Origin: Sulfitobacter sp. SK012
GTDB lineage: Bacteria; Pseudomonadota; Alphaproteobacteria; Rhodobacterales; Rhodobacteraceae
DNA length: 64,000 bases
Reading direction: 5' to 3'
Assembly: GCF_003352085.1 (NCBI RefSeq)
Contig: NZ_CP025804.1
Coordinates: forward strand, 3,906,001 to 3,970,000
Below, in pieces: positions 41,166-50,607 of the stretch. The notes under the pieces were generated by a model that saw nothing but the letters and a program-made list of their open reading frames with translations, searched no databases and was not told the origin of the DNA. Position 1 is the first letter of the stretch, and every line of letters begins with the position of its first letter. Made by a program: the position numbers and the translations under genes.

Positions 41166-41594
41166 ATGATCCGTAAATATAAAACCGATGACATCGAAGC
41201 ACTGATCGATATCTGGGACACCGCAGACACGCTTGCGCATCCATTCTTGTCGGTCGAAGTCAGAGACCAAGTGCGCAAAGACATGCGCAACATATATTTT
41301 CCCAATGCCGAAACATGGGTGCTGGAAGATAACGGCGTTCCAGTTGGCTTCATTGCTATGATCGACACAGAAATTGGCGGTTTGTTCCTTGCACCCTCTC
41401 AGCATGGCAAGGGCATGGGTCGCCAAATGGTCGATCATGTTGTTGCCCTCAAAGGGCCACTGACCGTCGAGGTCTTCAAAGACAACAAGATCGGCCTCCC
41501 TTTCTATGAGCGATATGGCTTTGCAGTAACTGGGGAAGGAATGTTCGAAGCCAGTGGCGACGAAACCCTCAAGATGGCAATGCTGGCCCCATAA
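41166..41594 (+). CDS. GNAT-family N-acetyltransferase
   Basis: A 142-residue acetyltransferase. It has the N-terminal MIRKYKTDDIEALIDIWDTA, motif A as GGLFLAPSQHGKGMGRQMVD (about residues 73-92) and motif B FYERYGFAVTGEG. It resembles YhhY/YjgM-like amino-acid or small-amine acetyltransferases; the substrate is unknown. It starts four bases after rsgA and is probably co-transcribed. Confidence 0.85.
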   Translation: MIRKYKTDDIEALIDIWDTADTLAHPFLSVEVRDQVRKDMRNIYFPNAETWVLEDNGVPVGFIAMIDTEIGGLFLAPSQHGKGMGRQMVDHVVALKGPLTVEVFKDNKIGLPFYERYGFAVTGEGMFEASGDETLKMAMLAP

Positions 41595-41772
41595 CAACCG
41601 TGCGGAAGGCGTCATGGATTGGTGACTTACGACATTAGACGACGTTCGCAATAGCGGTAACGAACGTTCTAGATCGCGTATCTGGGCTTTTCACGCATCG
41701 CGATCGCCTAAGTACAAGACGTTGCCGCTGGATGCAGCAACTCAACGAACTTTGCACAAAAGGGCTTTCCAA

Positions 41773-42339
41773 ATGTTAACACATCTCAACCCATTCATGC
41801 GCTTGGTCGCGCAGGCGGCGGTAATCTTCGCCCCCCTCGCTTCAATCGCTCAAGAGGCAGACCGTCAGGCGATCTGGCCAACAAGTATCGCAGTCCAAAC
41901 TGAATCCGGGCAGCAAATACCAGCTGGTGCGTTTGGGGTTGTCCAGATTCAATCCCCACGGGTTGCACATCTTTTGCAGTTGAGAGGCGTCATGGGACGC
42001 GGCACTGCGCTCATTCGAAGTGACGATAGCCACGATTGCATAAGTCTGCGGCTACGGTTCGTCGCTGGGGATTTCGGGGGCGACAGCGTTTCGACCCAAG
42101 CGGCGCTACCAATTCGTCTGATCCTTCAGTCCGCTCGCGTTGCTGATGCGCTGGCGCGCGGCAAAGACATCCTAAGCGACATGTACGTGATCAGCAGCCA
42201 AACGGGCGATACCAACGCCGACATCATCATTGAGAGCGGGTTGAGTGAAAGCCACGGCTTCGTTCTTAACCCGGGAGCTTCCGTTGTTGCGGATGTATTC
42301 GGCTCAAAGACACGCCGCTTGAACTGCTCAGAATTGTGA
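41773..42339 (+). CDS. Exported protein, unknown
   Basis: A 188-residue frame from the ATG at 41773. Residues 1-26 (MRLVAQAAVIFAPLASIAQE region) look like a signal peptide. The rest contains IWPTSIAVQTESGQQIPAGA and a GTALIRSDDSHDCISLRLRF core, with three Cys. No family is recognised. Its 3' 213 bases overlap the end of the convergent AraC frame; the signal peptide and composition support this gene in the shared part. Confidence 0.5.
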   Translation: MLTHLNPFMRLVAQAAVIFAPLASIAQEADRQAIWPTSIAVQTESGQQIPAGAFGVVQIQSPRVAHLLQLRGVMGRGTALIRSDDSHDCISLRLRFVAGDFGGDSVSTQAALPIRLILQSARVADALARGKDILSDMYVISSQTGDTNADIIIESGLSESHGFVLNPGASVVADVFGSKTRRLNCSEL

Positions 42340-42890
42340 AGTCGAACGGGCTGGGTGGCGTCTTCCCTGCCTGAACGAAACTGCGATGGTGTCTGCCCCG
42401 TGATCCCGCGAAATTCGGTATTGAAACTTGATTTACTGACAAACCCGGCGTCAGACATCACCTCTGTAATCGGCAATTCGGTCTTGCGCAAAGCATCTTG
42501 AGCATGACGAACGCGAAAGCCATTAATGTAGCGAGGAAAATTCTCACCTGTTATTCGGTTGATCGCTGTTGAGACATCTCGCACCGGGACCGATAACCGC
42601 CGCGCCACGCGCGCGAGCGTCAAGTTGCTGTCGGTGTAGATGTTTTTATCATTCATGAACGCATCGGGTGTGGCCAGCATCGCGCGGTCGCTTTCTGTCG
42701 CCGCCTCGGGGCTTGCTAGGTTGTCTCTTGTAGGCAGCAGCAACATCGGCACACCGACAAGGGCTTCAACAAAGATAAATGTCGTAAATACACCTGATAT
42801 CCCGGTCAAGAACCTCAGGACAAAGGCATCTCCGGCCAACACACTGGCGGCAACCACCAAGAGATCGGAGGCGACCATCATACCAAGCAA
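42126..42890 (-). CDS. AraC-family regulator with membrane segments, truncated N-terminus and extended C-terminus
   Basis: A 254-residue frame. Residues about 5-50 hold two hydrophobic helices, the tail of a membrane sensor part. Residues about 85-175 are an AraC double helix-turn-helix: LTLARVARRLSVPVRDVSTA and LPITEVMSDAGFVSKSSFNT, then FRGITGQTPSQFR. Members with a membrane sensor usually have seven helices, so the N-terminus appears lost at a junction near 42900. The 75 residues after the HTH (from SGREDA) are antisense to the neighbouring exported-protein gene and are probably read-through. Confidence 0.6.
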   Translation of the reverse strand: MLGMMVASDLLVVAASVLAGDAFVLRFLTGISGVFTTFIFVEALVGVPMLLLPTRDNLASPEAATESDRAMLATPDAFMNDKNIYTDSNLTLARVARRLSVPVRDVSTAINRITGENFPRYINGFRVRHAQDALRKTELPITEVMSDAGFVSKSSFNTEFRGITGQTPSQFRSGREDATQPVRLHNSEQFKRRVFEPNTSATTEAPGLRTKPWLSLNPLSMMMSALVSPVWLLITYMSLRMSLPRASASATRAD

Positions 42891-42922
42891 GAAGATTGTA
42901 GCATCACCGATGTAGCAAAATT

Positions 42923-44092
42923 TTATTCGCTCTGGTCCAATCCTTGGAAGACATTGCCAAAGGCGCCGCTTGAATTTGGAGCGGCTTCGTTGGTCCCGTC
43001 TGCTGCAGGGGCCTCTGGAGCATTGCTCTGCTGCTCCAAATTTCTTAACCGGCGTTGTTCGGTCAAGGCTTCAATACGGAGGTCAATTTGCACCTGTTTG
43101 GCGGCACGAACATCTAACTTGCATTGCTCTGGACTATGGCTCTGTGCCGTTCCGACCATCGCGATCACCAAGAAAGACAACATGACCAACATGAGCGCCG
43201 CGGGATTGCTGCTTAGCAATCTTCGGGCTGTCCCAACAGGTTTAGGCGTCGCTTTGGCGGTCTTGGCTTTTTCAGCATTCGCCACTTTGCGACGATAGGC
43301 TTCAAACGCAAGCGCCCCAAAAATAGTTAGGACGACAATGATGAATGCGAGTGCTGAAATCGATGGATTGATCCCGTAGCGCACCTTTTGCGCCAGCTCG
43401 ATCGTCAGTGTCGGATAGTTCCCAAAAGTGAATGTGGTTGTGTTGTAGTTTTCAAATGAGGCCAAGAAAGCCAACACAGCCGCGGAGGCAATTGCTGGAC
43501 GCAAGAACGGCAGCATAATCTTACGAAACGCTTGTGTGTGGGTGGCACCAAGATCCAGGGCGGCTTCGGTTAGACCGGGGTCAAATCTTTGAAGACGCGC
43601 AACAAAGATCAGCATCGCGTATGAGGCAATAAAGGTAGATTGCCCCAAGATGGTTAGAAACAGGCCGTTGTGAAACAGAGCGTCTGAGGAAGGCCCAAAA
43701 ACTTGACTAACTCGATCCCAAAACACAATCGTCGAGATGCCAAGAACCACGCCAGGAATAAGAATTGGGGCGATGATAATTGTGTAATAGGTCGTGCGCA
43801 GCTTGGGCCAAACCTGTGTCAGGACAAGTGCCGCCGCCAAGCCGATTGCAACCGACAAGATAACAGTACCGACGCCAATAATTACGCTGTTCTTAATCCC
43901 GTTCAATATCCGTTGATCGTTGAAAAGGACGTTGAACCATTCATAGGAATAGCAAGCCCAAGGCGAAACAGACGGAAAGCTAGAGGAGTTGAAGGCGGTC
44001 AAACTCATGACCAACAATGGACCTAAAAGATACCCAAAGAAGATGAGCAGATAGGCACCAAGCGCTATACGGGAGACATATTTGGAACTCAT
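42923..44092 (-). CDS. potC: Spermidine/putrescine-type ABC permease (PotC-like) with C-terminal extension
   Basis: A 389-residue protein. Residues 1-275 are a standard PotC-type permease with six helices and the EAA loop EAALDLGATHTQAFRKIMLP (about residues 178-197). PotC proteins normally end there. Here about 110 further residues follow: a seventh hydrophobic segment (PAALMLVMLSFLVIAMVGTA), a Cys, a charged coiled coil (QIDLRIEALTEQRRLRNLEQ) and an Ala/Pro/Asn-rich tail. It overlaps potB by four bases (ATGA) and is the last gene of the operon. Confidence 0.85.
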   Translation of the reverse strand: MSSKYVSRIALGAYLLIFFGYLLGPLLVMSLTAFNSSSFPSVSPWACYSYEWFNVLFNDQRILNGIKNSVIIGVGTVILSVAIGLAAALVLTQVWPKLRTTYYTIIIAPILIPGVVLGISTIVFWDRVSQVFGPSSDALFHNGLFLTILGQSTFIASYAMLIFVARLQRFDPGLTEAALDLGATHTQAFRKIMLPFLRPAIASAAVLAFLASFENYNTTTFTFGNYPTLTIELAQKVRYGINPSISALAFIIVVLTIFGALAFEAYRRKVANAEKAKTAKATPKPVGTARRLLSSNPAALMLVMLSFLVIAMVGTAQSHSPEQCKLDVRAAKQVQIDLRIEALTEQRRLRNLEQQSNAPEAPAADGTNEAAPNSSGAFGNVFQGLDQSE

Positions 44093-45024
44093 TTCCCAAT
44101 GTCCCCCATGTTAACTTTGAAGAAACGCATGAGCACCAAGACGATCGCAATACTGGAGACCAGCAGAACGATTGCATAGGCCGATCCTTGTTGCCAATTC
44201 AGGGAGTCGTTGAACCATTGATAGACCAACTGCGTGAACCAAAGACTTGATGGCCCACCCAAGACTTGCGGGACAGCCAGCGCACCAGCCGACAGCATGA
44301 ACACCATAGTCGCGCCTGACGCGATCCCTGGTTTGGCATGAGGGATAACGATGCGCCGGTGAATGCGGATCCAGCTGGCCCCCATGTCGCGCGCGGCTTC
44401 GATTTGGTTGCGATCAAGGCTCTCGATGACATTATACATCGGGAACAGCATCAGAAGAATGTACGCGTATCCCAAACCCGCGTAGAGCGCGTAGTTTTCA
44501 CGGATAAAGTCTACGGGGGCAGATGTGATATGCAGCAACATCAACGCTTCGTTAAGCAGCCCGCTTTCCCCGAATATGATCCGTAGAGCAAAGGCGCGTA
44601 AGATCTCATTGATCCAATAAGGAATGATCAACATGACAACCAAAAGGCGTGCGAAACTGGTCCCCTGTGATTGCCCCAGAAAGTAAGCAAGCGGGTAACA
44701 CATGATGATATTTGCGATTGTCACAAACAGTGCGGTGACAATCGTACGGACAAAAACCATCAAATCGACGGTGTTGTACGTTCCACTAGAGCCAGCAGCC
44801 CCGTACACCAGTTGGCGATAATTCTTAAGAGTGTATACGTCGTTTGGCCCACCAACTTCGGCTGGGGGCAGATTGTACCTGAAGGAGAAATCCAACATTG
44901 AAACCTGGGGCAGAACGATAAGTACGATGATCCAAAACCCGACTAGAAGCAGCAGAGCGCTTCCCATTACGGGGCCGTTGTTTTTGAAGAACTGCGACAA
45001 GACCTTGGGCTTTTTCATGCTCAC
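44089..45024 (-). CDS. potB: Spermidine/putrescine-type ABC permease (PotB-like)
   Basis: A 311-residue inner-membrane permease with six predicted helices. The EAA motif reads EAARDMGASWIRIHRRIVIP (about residues 207-226). It forms the heterodimeric channel with the PotC-like protein. Its start lies 2 bases after the potA-like stop and its end overlaps the next gene. Confidence 0.9.
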   Translation of the reverse strand: MSMKKPKVLSQFFKNNGPVMGSALLLLVGFWIIVLIVLPQVSMLDFSFRYNLPPAEVGGPNDVYTLKNYRQLVYGAAGSSGTYNTVDLMVFVRTIVTALFVTIANIIMCYPLAYFLGQSQGTSFARLLVVMLIIPYWINEILRAFALRIIFGESGLLNEALMLLHITSAPVDFIRENYALYAGLGYAYILLMLFPMYNVIESLDRNQIEAARDMGASWIRIHRRIVIPHAKPGIASGATMVFMLSAGALAVPQVLGGPSSLWFTQLVYQWFNDSLNWQQGSAYAIVLLVSSIAIVLVLMRFFKVNMGDIGK

Positions 45025-45026
45025 CC

Positions 45027-46139
45027 CTACTCTGACGCTAATTCGCCCGCAGGCATCACAACCGCGTTTGATACATCATAGTGCAAAGTCATGTTGCTGC
45101 CTTTGGAAGACTCGCGGTCCTGTCCTAAGTTGGGAAGCGACATTTTGATTTGCTTGCCGCCGTCACCTTCCAAGAACACGCTATAAGAATTACCCTCAAA
45201 TTCCTCGTTTAGGACATTCGCAGAAATGGTTGTCTTACTGCTTTCGTCCGCGCTACCCAAAGCTAAGGCTTCGGGGCGTATGAACATCATCGCATCATCG
45301 CCAACACTCATCTTACCGATCGCGGTTGGTGTGACTTGGGTCAACAGATCGCCGGATCGATTGGTGCGGATGATCGCTTCGTTGCCGTTGATCGACTGAA
45401 TCTTGCCACGGAAAACATTGTTCTCCCCGACAAAGGACGCAACGAACGGTGTCGCCGGGTGATCGTAAATTTCATGTCCACCAGCGATCTGGTCGATTAC
45501 ACCTGCGCGCATCACGGCAACACTGTCTGACATCGTCAACGCTTCGCCTTGGTCATGCGTAATATAGATAAATGTGATCCCGACGCGTTGCTGAATTTCG
45601 CGCAATTCAGTCCGCATGTGTTGGCGCAGTTTTAGATCAAGCGCAGAAAGGGGCTCATCAAGCAGCAAAACATCAGGTTCGGCACATAACGCGCGTGCGA
45701 TCGCAACGCGCTGTTTTTGTCCGCCAGACAGTTCAGACGGGAACTTATCGCCTTGCCCACCCAGGGCAATCATGTCCAGCAGTTCATCTGCGCGTTTGCG
45801 CCGCTCACCTGCTGAGGCGCCGGCGACTTCCATCGAAAACGTAATATTCTCCCAGACTTTCATCAATGGGAACAGAGCGAGGTTTTGGAAAATCAATGCC
45901 GTTGGGCGCTTGTTAGGCCCGATCCCGGCCATGTCTTTGCCACCGATCAATACCCGCCCCTCTGAAGGGTCAAGAAAGCCAGACACAGCCCGCAAAATTG
46001 TTGTTTTTCCACAGCCCGATGGCCCTAGGAACGAGAAAAAGTCGCCACCTTTGATGTCAACATTAGCTTCTCTGACCGCGACAAAATCCCCGAATTTTAT
46101 CCAGACATCCTCTAAATTGACAGCAACACCAGCGCTCAT
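45027..46139 (-). CDS. potA: Spermidine/putrescine-type ABC ATPase (PotA-like)
   Basis: A 370-residue ABC ATPase. Walker A is GPSGCGKTT (about residues 39-47), the signature is LSGGQKQRVAIARAL (about residues 138-152), Walker B is VLLLDEPLSALD and the switch His is in ITHDQGEALTM. A C-terminal TOBE_2 regulatory domain follows (about residues 280-365). It energises uptake of a polyamine or a related compound such as an amino-acid or opine-like solute. It follows the binding-protein gene across a hairpin. Confidence 0.92.
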   Translation of the reverse strand: MSAGVAVNLEDVWIKFGDFVAVREANVDIKGGDFFSFLGPSGCGKTTILRAVSGFLDPSEGRVLIGGKDMAGIGPNKRPTALIFQNLALFPLMKVWENITFSMEVAGASAGERRKRADELLDMIALGGQGDKFPSELSGGQKQRVAIARALCAEPDVLLLDEPLSALDLKLRQHMRTELREIQQRVGITFIYITHDQGEALTMSDSVAVMRAGVIDQIAGGHEIYDHPATPFVASFVGENNVFRGKIQSINGNEAIIRTNRSGDLLTQVTPTAIGKMSVGDDAMMFIRPEALALGSADESSKTTISANVLNEEFEGNSYSVFLEGDGGKQIKMSLPNLGQDRESSKGSNMTLHYDVSNAVVMPAGELASE

Positions 46140-46183
46140 ATGACTTTCCCCAAAGTAGTTTCTTGTAGCTATTCTTTTGTTGT

Positions 46184-46211
46184 TGCCCTGACCAATAAAT
46201 CAGTCAGGGCA
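46184..46211 (-). promoter_or_regulatory. Hairpin between the binding-protein and ATPase genes
   Basis: TGCCCTGAC (46184-46192) and GTCAGGGCA (46203-46211) form a perfect 9-bp stem around a 10-base loop, about 13 bases beyond the stop of the binding-protein gene. On the transcribed strand no T run follows, so it is more likely an mRNA stabiliser or partial terminator that raises binding-protein levels. Confidence 0.75.
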
Positions 46212-46223
46212 TAGTTTTTTCGC

Positions 46224-47363
46224 TTACGAGCTCTTAAACTTGTTCACGAACTCGGTACGAACGTCTGCATACCAAGGTGCTTCTGCAGGCCATGCGTTCA
46301 AGTTGCCCAGCGCATCACCAGGATAAGCTTCGGAGAAGTTTGTTGCATACTGCGCACTTGCATGGCTGTCAGCATTCAACACAGGCGAGTTATACCCATG
46401 CCCATCAATGGCAACGCCAGCAGGCTTCTCACGATATGCAAAGTCAATGAACGCATAGATTTCGTCGGTGTTCTTGGCGCCCTTAGGAATTGACATCCCA
46501 TCGACCCAAGCCATCGCACCCTCTTTAGGCGCTTGGTACGTGACCGGCTCGCCTGCAGATTTCAATGCCAACGGTGGACCATCCCAAGTTTGACCAACAA
46601 TAACACCGTCGTTCAACAGGCCGTTTTTCTGCGTGTCGGCGTCATTCCAAATCAGCTTCAGGTTCGACTTACGTGCGATACACCAATCAGCAATCATGCC
46701 CCAAGTCTTGCGCATGTTTTCCTCTGACTCGTAGGCAGCCCAAACAGAACCAACGTCCATCTGGCCCGTTGCTTCCATGTGCAGACCAGCGCCAAGCATA
46801 CCAGAATGCGCGCGCATCATGGTCTTACCAGCATTTTCCTCGGCCCAAACGTCGCCGTAAGAAGGTACACCAGATGCATCGGTGGGCGTCCAAAGGTCAA
46901 CGCGCCATGCCATGCCTTCAGTGCCCCAGATATGTGGCAACCAGGTGCTACCGTCGCCAAAGTTCCAAGCATCAGGGCCAATTTTGGCCATCGCTGGATT
47001 TACCTTGTCGATCTCAACGCGGTTCATGTCGATCGGCTGTAGCAGCTCCAATGGCCCCCACTGAAGCGAGCGGTTGTTTGTCGGGGAAATGATATCCGCG
47101 CCAGAGCCGTTCGCCGCTTTCATTTTGTTGATCAGCTCTTCGTTAGAACCGATGCCTGTAAAGTTTACAGAGATGCCCGTTTCGGCTTTGAACTCGGCCA
47201 AAAAGCTGTCGGGCAGATAGTCTGACCACATCAGAATGTTCAGCTCGCCTGAAGAGGCAAAGGCTTTTGAAACAAGCGCTGGTGATGCCAGTGCCGCAGC
47301 ACCTAATGTGGATCCGGTCTTTAGAAATGACCGGCGGCTATAGCCTTTATTATTAATCGTCAT
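46224..47363 (-). CDS. potD: Polyamine-type ABC substrate-binding protein, Tat-exported (PotD-like)
   Basis: A 379-residue protein from the ATG at 47363, which has AGGAGGAAAAACA directly upstream; the longer frame to 47411 is rejected. Residues 1-35 carry a Tat signal (SRRSFLKTGSTLGAAALASP). The mature part begins GELNILMWSDYLPDSFLAEF and contains GIGSNEELINKMKAANGSGA, the PotD/PotF pattern. It is the first gene of the D-A-B-C operon. The ligand is likely a polyamine or similar cationic amine. Confidence 0.92.
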   Translation of the reverse strand: MTINNKGYSRRSFLKTGSTLGAAALASPALVSKAFASSGELNILMWSDYLPDSFLAEFKAETGISVNFTGIGSNEELINKMKAANGSGADIISPTNNRSLQWGPLELLQPIDMNRVEIDKVNPAMAKIGPDAWNFGDGSTWLPHIWGTEGMAWRVDLWTPTDASGVPSYGDVWAEENAGKTMMRAHSGMLGAGLHMEATGQMDVGSVWAAYESEENMRKTWGMIADWCIARKSNLKLIWNDADTQKNGLLNDGVIVGQTWDGPPLALKSAGEPVTYQAPKEGAMAWVDGMSIPKGAKNTDEIYAFIDFAYREKPAGVAIDGHGYNSPVLNADSHASAQYATNFSEAYPGDALGNLNAWPAEAPWYADVRTEFVNKFKSS

Positions 47364-48175
47364 TGTTTTTCCTCCTGAAGGATTGTGAATGGAATGGGCA
47401 GATGTCCACAAAATCGCTGTGGTTAGATCACCAATATTTTTGTTTTTTTTGGCTCAACTTTCATCTGCTGCGGACTTCAATTTTCGTTCATGACAACCCC
47501 AAAAGAGGAGAAGCCCCAGCATACCACGCATCTGCTGCAGTATCTTGGATGGTAGACTTCATATTCTGCATATCCGGTCATCAGCTAAATTTGCCGAAGA
47601 CGTCGCCAAATTTAGACTATCGGACATTTTGGTCTCAAATGAATGCGCATGCATCTTACCCAGCGCGGAGCTGTTCAGACTAACATAAGTAGCATTCTCA
47701 TAGAGCAGCTTACCGTGCAGAATTAGAGCGTCCCCCTAGACTTCGAACAAATATTGTCGTCGCGTCGGGCCCTTGGGCCTTCGATCATTAAGCACTTGGT
47801 GATCCCAGAAGTCACTCTTTTTTCAATTCGCTATCAAGAAACCAACCTCATTTTGGCGGGCAAGACGACAAGAGCAAGGCTGCTTTCCGTGTTTATAAAG
47901 GCTTTCACGAACTGTTAGCAAAATGAGCCGGTCCCCATTTTTCTCAATCGTTAGAACACAATATCGCGTTTTCCCGGCACCAATTGACAAAGGAACACGG
48001 CAAGGACAGGAATCGTTTTGTGATCTAAGCTGAATTCACGGACCAAGAACCGGCCTGCCAACAAGCTAGGGCTTGATCGCGTTCAGGACGAAGATGGAAT
48101 CTACCCCAGCGTCTGGAGCATCTCCATTCAGCATGACTGGTTCAGAAGTTTTAGCAGCCCATATGCGAGGCCAAA
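47364..48175. other. Divergent intergenic region without genes
   Basis: About 800 bases between the ABC operon and the aminotransferase gene. It is AT-rich near 47410-47450 and has no supported gene. It should contain the promoters of both transcription units. Confidence 0.5.
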
Positions 48176-49459
48176 ATGAGCAATCAAGAGTTTGAGGCAA
48201 GACGCGACAAAGCCGTCGCCAGAGCGATCGCCTTTTCTTCGACATTTGTTGCAGACCGGGCCGAAAATGCCGAAGTCTGGGATGTCGAAGGCAACCGGTA
48301 CATTGATTTTTGCGGCGGCATCGGCTGTCAGAACGTTGGCCATCGAAATGCTGAAGTGGTGGCCGCGATCAAGGATCAACTTGATCAACTGACCCACACT
48401 TGTTTTCAAGTCACGCCGTATAAATCCTATATCGAACTTGCAGAGCGTTTGAACGCGTTGCTTCCAGGCGATTTTCCCAAGAAATCTTTGTTCTTTTCTG
48501 CCGGTGGTGAGGCTGTAGAAAACGCGATCAAGATTGCACGGTATTTTACGCGTCGTCCCGCTTTGATCACGTTCACGAACGGATATCACGGGCGCTCTTA
48601 CATGGGCATGGCACTCAGCGCGCGCATGGTTCCATTCAAAGAAGGGTTCGGTCCGTTCCCAGGCGAAATCTACCGTCTGCCCTTCCCCGATGAATTCCAC
48701 GGCGTCACGCTAGAAGATACCAAACGGGCGTTTGAAACTTTGTTTCGCAGCGACTGTCCGCCCGATCAAATCGCCGCAATGTTTTTTGAGCCGGTACAGG
48801 GCGAAGGCGGCTACAATATTGCAACGCCCGAATTCCTAAATTACCTACGCGCCCTTTGTGATGAACATGGCATTGTTCTGGTCGCAGATGAGATTCAAAC
48901 AGGCATGGGCCGGACCGGTAGAATGTTTGCTATGGAGCATTTTGGGATAACGCCTGATCTAACCTGCATCGGTAAAAGCATCGGTGGCGGGCTTCCTATT
49001 TCAGGTGTTGTTGGCAGGGCCGATATCATCGATTCCGTTCCGCCAGGTGGTTTGGGCGGAACGTTCGGTGGCAATCCGGTTGCTTGTGCGGCTGCACTGG
49101 CGGTGCTGGAGGTGATCGAACAAGACAACCTACTGCAACGCGGCCTTGATATGGGGAACCAGATCGACACCCGTTTACGGAAAATGGCACAGCGCAACTC
49201 TTTCGACTGCATCGGGGACGTTCGCGCGCTTGGCTGCATGAACGCTATCGAAATCGTTACCGACCGATCTAGCCGCGCGCCCAACGGTGACCTGACGGTT
49301 AAAATTGTAGATAGGGCTCTGAAAAACGGGCTGATCCTCCTCACGGCAGGCCCACAGCGAAACGTAATTCGTTTGCTGGTCCCACTTTCTGCTGCGCCTA
49401 GTCTTGTTGATGAGGGGCTGGATATCCTCGAGAAATCTATTGAGGAAGCGCTGGTCTGA
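48176..49459 (+). CDS. gabT: Class III aminotransferase (4-aminobutyrate aminotransferase type)
   Basis: A 427-residue PLP enzyme. The PLP-binding Lys is in LTCIGKSIGGGLPISGVVGR (about residues 262-281). The cofactor Asp lies in GIVLVADEIQTGMGRTG (about residues 232-248), and the substrate-binding FFSAGGEAVENAIKIARYFT (about residues 104-123) is typical of GABA/5-aminovalerate aminotransferases. It transfers the terminal amino group of GABA or a similar omega-amino acid to 2-oxoglutarate. It diverges from the PotDABC-type operon, so the two may act together in polyamine or GABA use. Confidence 0.88.
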   Translation: MSNQEFEARRDKAVARAIAFSSTFVADRAENAEVWDVEGNRYIDFCGGIGCQNVGHRNAEVVAAIKDQLDQLTHTCFQVTPYKSYIELAERLNALLPGDFPKKSLFFSAGGEAVENAIKIARYFTRRPALITFTNGYHGRSYMGMALSARMVPFKEGFGPFPGEIYRLPFPDEFHGVTLEDTKRAFETLFRSDCPPDQIAAMFFEPVQGEGGYNIATPEFLNYLRALCDEHGIVLVADEIQTGMGRTGRMFAMEHFGITPDLTCIGKSIGGGLPISGVVGRADIIDSVPPGGLGGTFGGNPVACAAALAVLEVIEQDNLLQRGLDMGNQIDTRLRKMAQRNSFDCIGDVRALGCMNAIEIVTDRSSRAPNGDLTVKIVDRALKNGLILLTAGPQRNVIRLLVPLSAAPSLVDEGLDILEKSIEEALV

Positions 49460-49848
49460 TCAAAGCTGGACCTCCATACCGGGATAGTTAAGAAAATTTC
49501 GACATAAACAGCGATTGGCTGTTGGAAACTGACATCGAAATGGCGATTTTTATCGGTACACTTCGACCAGTTGGCAATCTGCCTGCTTCAGTAGCCTAAG
49601 TTTGAGTTTATAGATCGACGCCCTTCTTTGCCAAAGGCACAGTTCACCCCTCGATCAATCCGAAAAACCTCATACTTTTCAACCACCAACCGACCCACCC
49701 CGCCAACCCAGACGTCAACACAGTGTTGATCAACAAATTCTTTCATGAACCGTAAATGCCGTTAGCTTAGGATTACCCTTCAGGGACCGCGCAATCCAAG
49801 TTCACGCAAAGAATTGCAACATACTGCAAAGCCCTGCATAAAGCTGCA
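49460..49848. other. Spacer without supported genes
   Basis: About 390 bases. No gene or strong structure was seen; it holds the promoter region of the DeoR-MFS pair. Confidence 0.45.
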
Positions 49849-50607
49849 ATGCATGACCTTAACAATCCTGACACCCGCCAAGCCACCCTTCGTGAACGCT
49901 TAAAAAGAGGTGCGCCACTTGTCGCAACTGCGTTGGCGGATGAGCTTGGTATTTCCGTGCACACTATCCGCCGTGATCTGATCGCATTGGAGCGAGAAGG
50001 CCTTTTGCGTCGCGTGCGCGGCGGCGCGATGCCCATGGTCGGTCCCGCTCCAGCCTATCACTCGCGTGCAGGTCAGCCTGACGAAGCACTTGGCCCGCTC
50101 GCCAACAGGGCCGTAGAACTCATCCCAAACGACGGAACAATCTTCATAGATGCCGGGACTACGATGAACGCTGTCGCTTCTCGCCTCTCCCCCCAATTTC
50201 GTGGCCTCATTGTAACGGCTGCACCTTCTGTGGCGCTTGCCGCGCTCGCGCGAGGGGCGCATGTCCAACTCATTGGTGGTCCGCTTTGTCCAGAGGGGGC
50301 GATGGCAACTGGCGCGGATGCAGAGCGGTGCATAGGCACCATCGCCGCCGACCTGTGCCTACTCGGAGCTTGCGGTCTTTGGGCTAACTTCGGGTTGAGC
50401 GCCGAGGACGCAGGCGAGGCAGGCGTAAAGCGCGCAATGGCACGAGCATCGGCACAGGTTGTCGTGGTCGCATCCACCGCTAAACTGATGCGCCGAGGGC
50501 GGCATCGGGTCTTGGACTTGGATGAGATCGACGTGATCGTGACAGATGCCGTGGCCGAACCCATGGCACCGTTCGTGGAAGCCGGGATCGAGGTGACCCA
50601 TGTCTGA
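49849..50607 (+). CDS. DeoR-family transcriptional regulator
   Basis: A 252-residue regulator. The N-terminal DeoR helix-turn-helix is LADELGISVHTIRRDLIALE followed by REGLLRRVRGGAMP (about residues 29-62). The C-terminal DeoRC sugar-phosphate-isomerase-like domain shows GTIFIDAGTTMNAVASRLSP (about residues 97-116) and ends VIVTDAVAEPMAPFVEAGIE. It overlaps the MFS gene by eight bases, so it probably represses its own operon in response to a phosphorylated metabolite. Confidence 0.88.
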   Translation: MHDLNNPDTRQATLRERLKRGAPLVATALADELGISVHTIRRDLIALEREGLLRRVRGGAMPMVGPAPAYHSRAGQPDEALGPLANRAVELIPNDGTIFIDAGTTMNAVASRLSPQFRGLIVTAAPSVALAALARGAHVQLIGGPLCPEGAMATGADAERCIGTIAADLCLLGACGLWANFGLSAEDAGEAGVKRAMARASAQVVVVASTAKLMRRGRHRVLDLDEIDVIVTDAVAEPMAPFVEAGIEVTHV

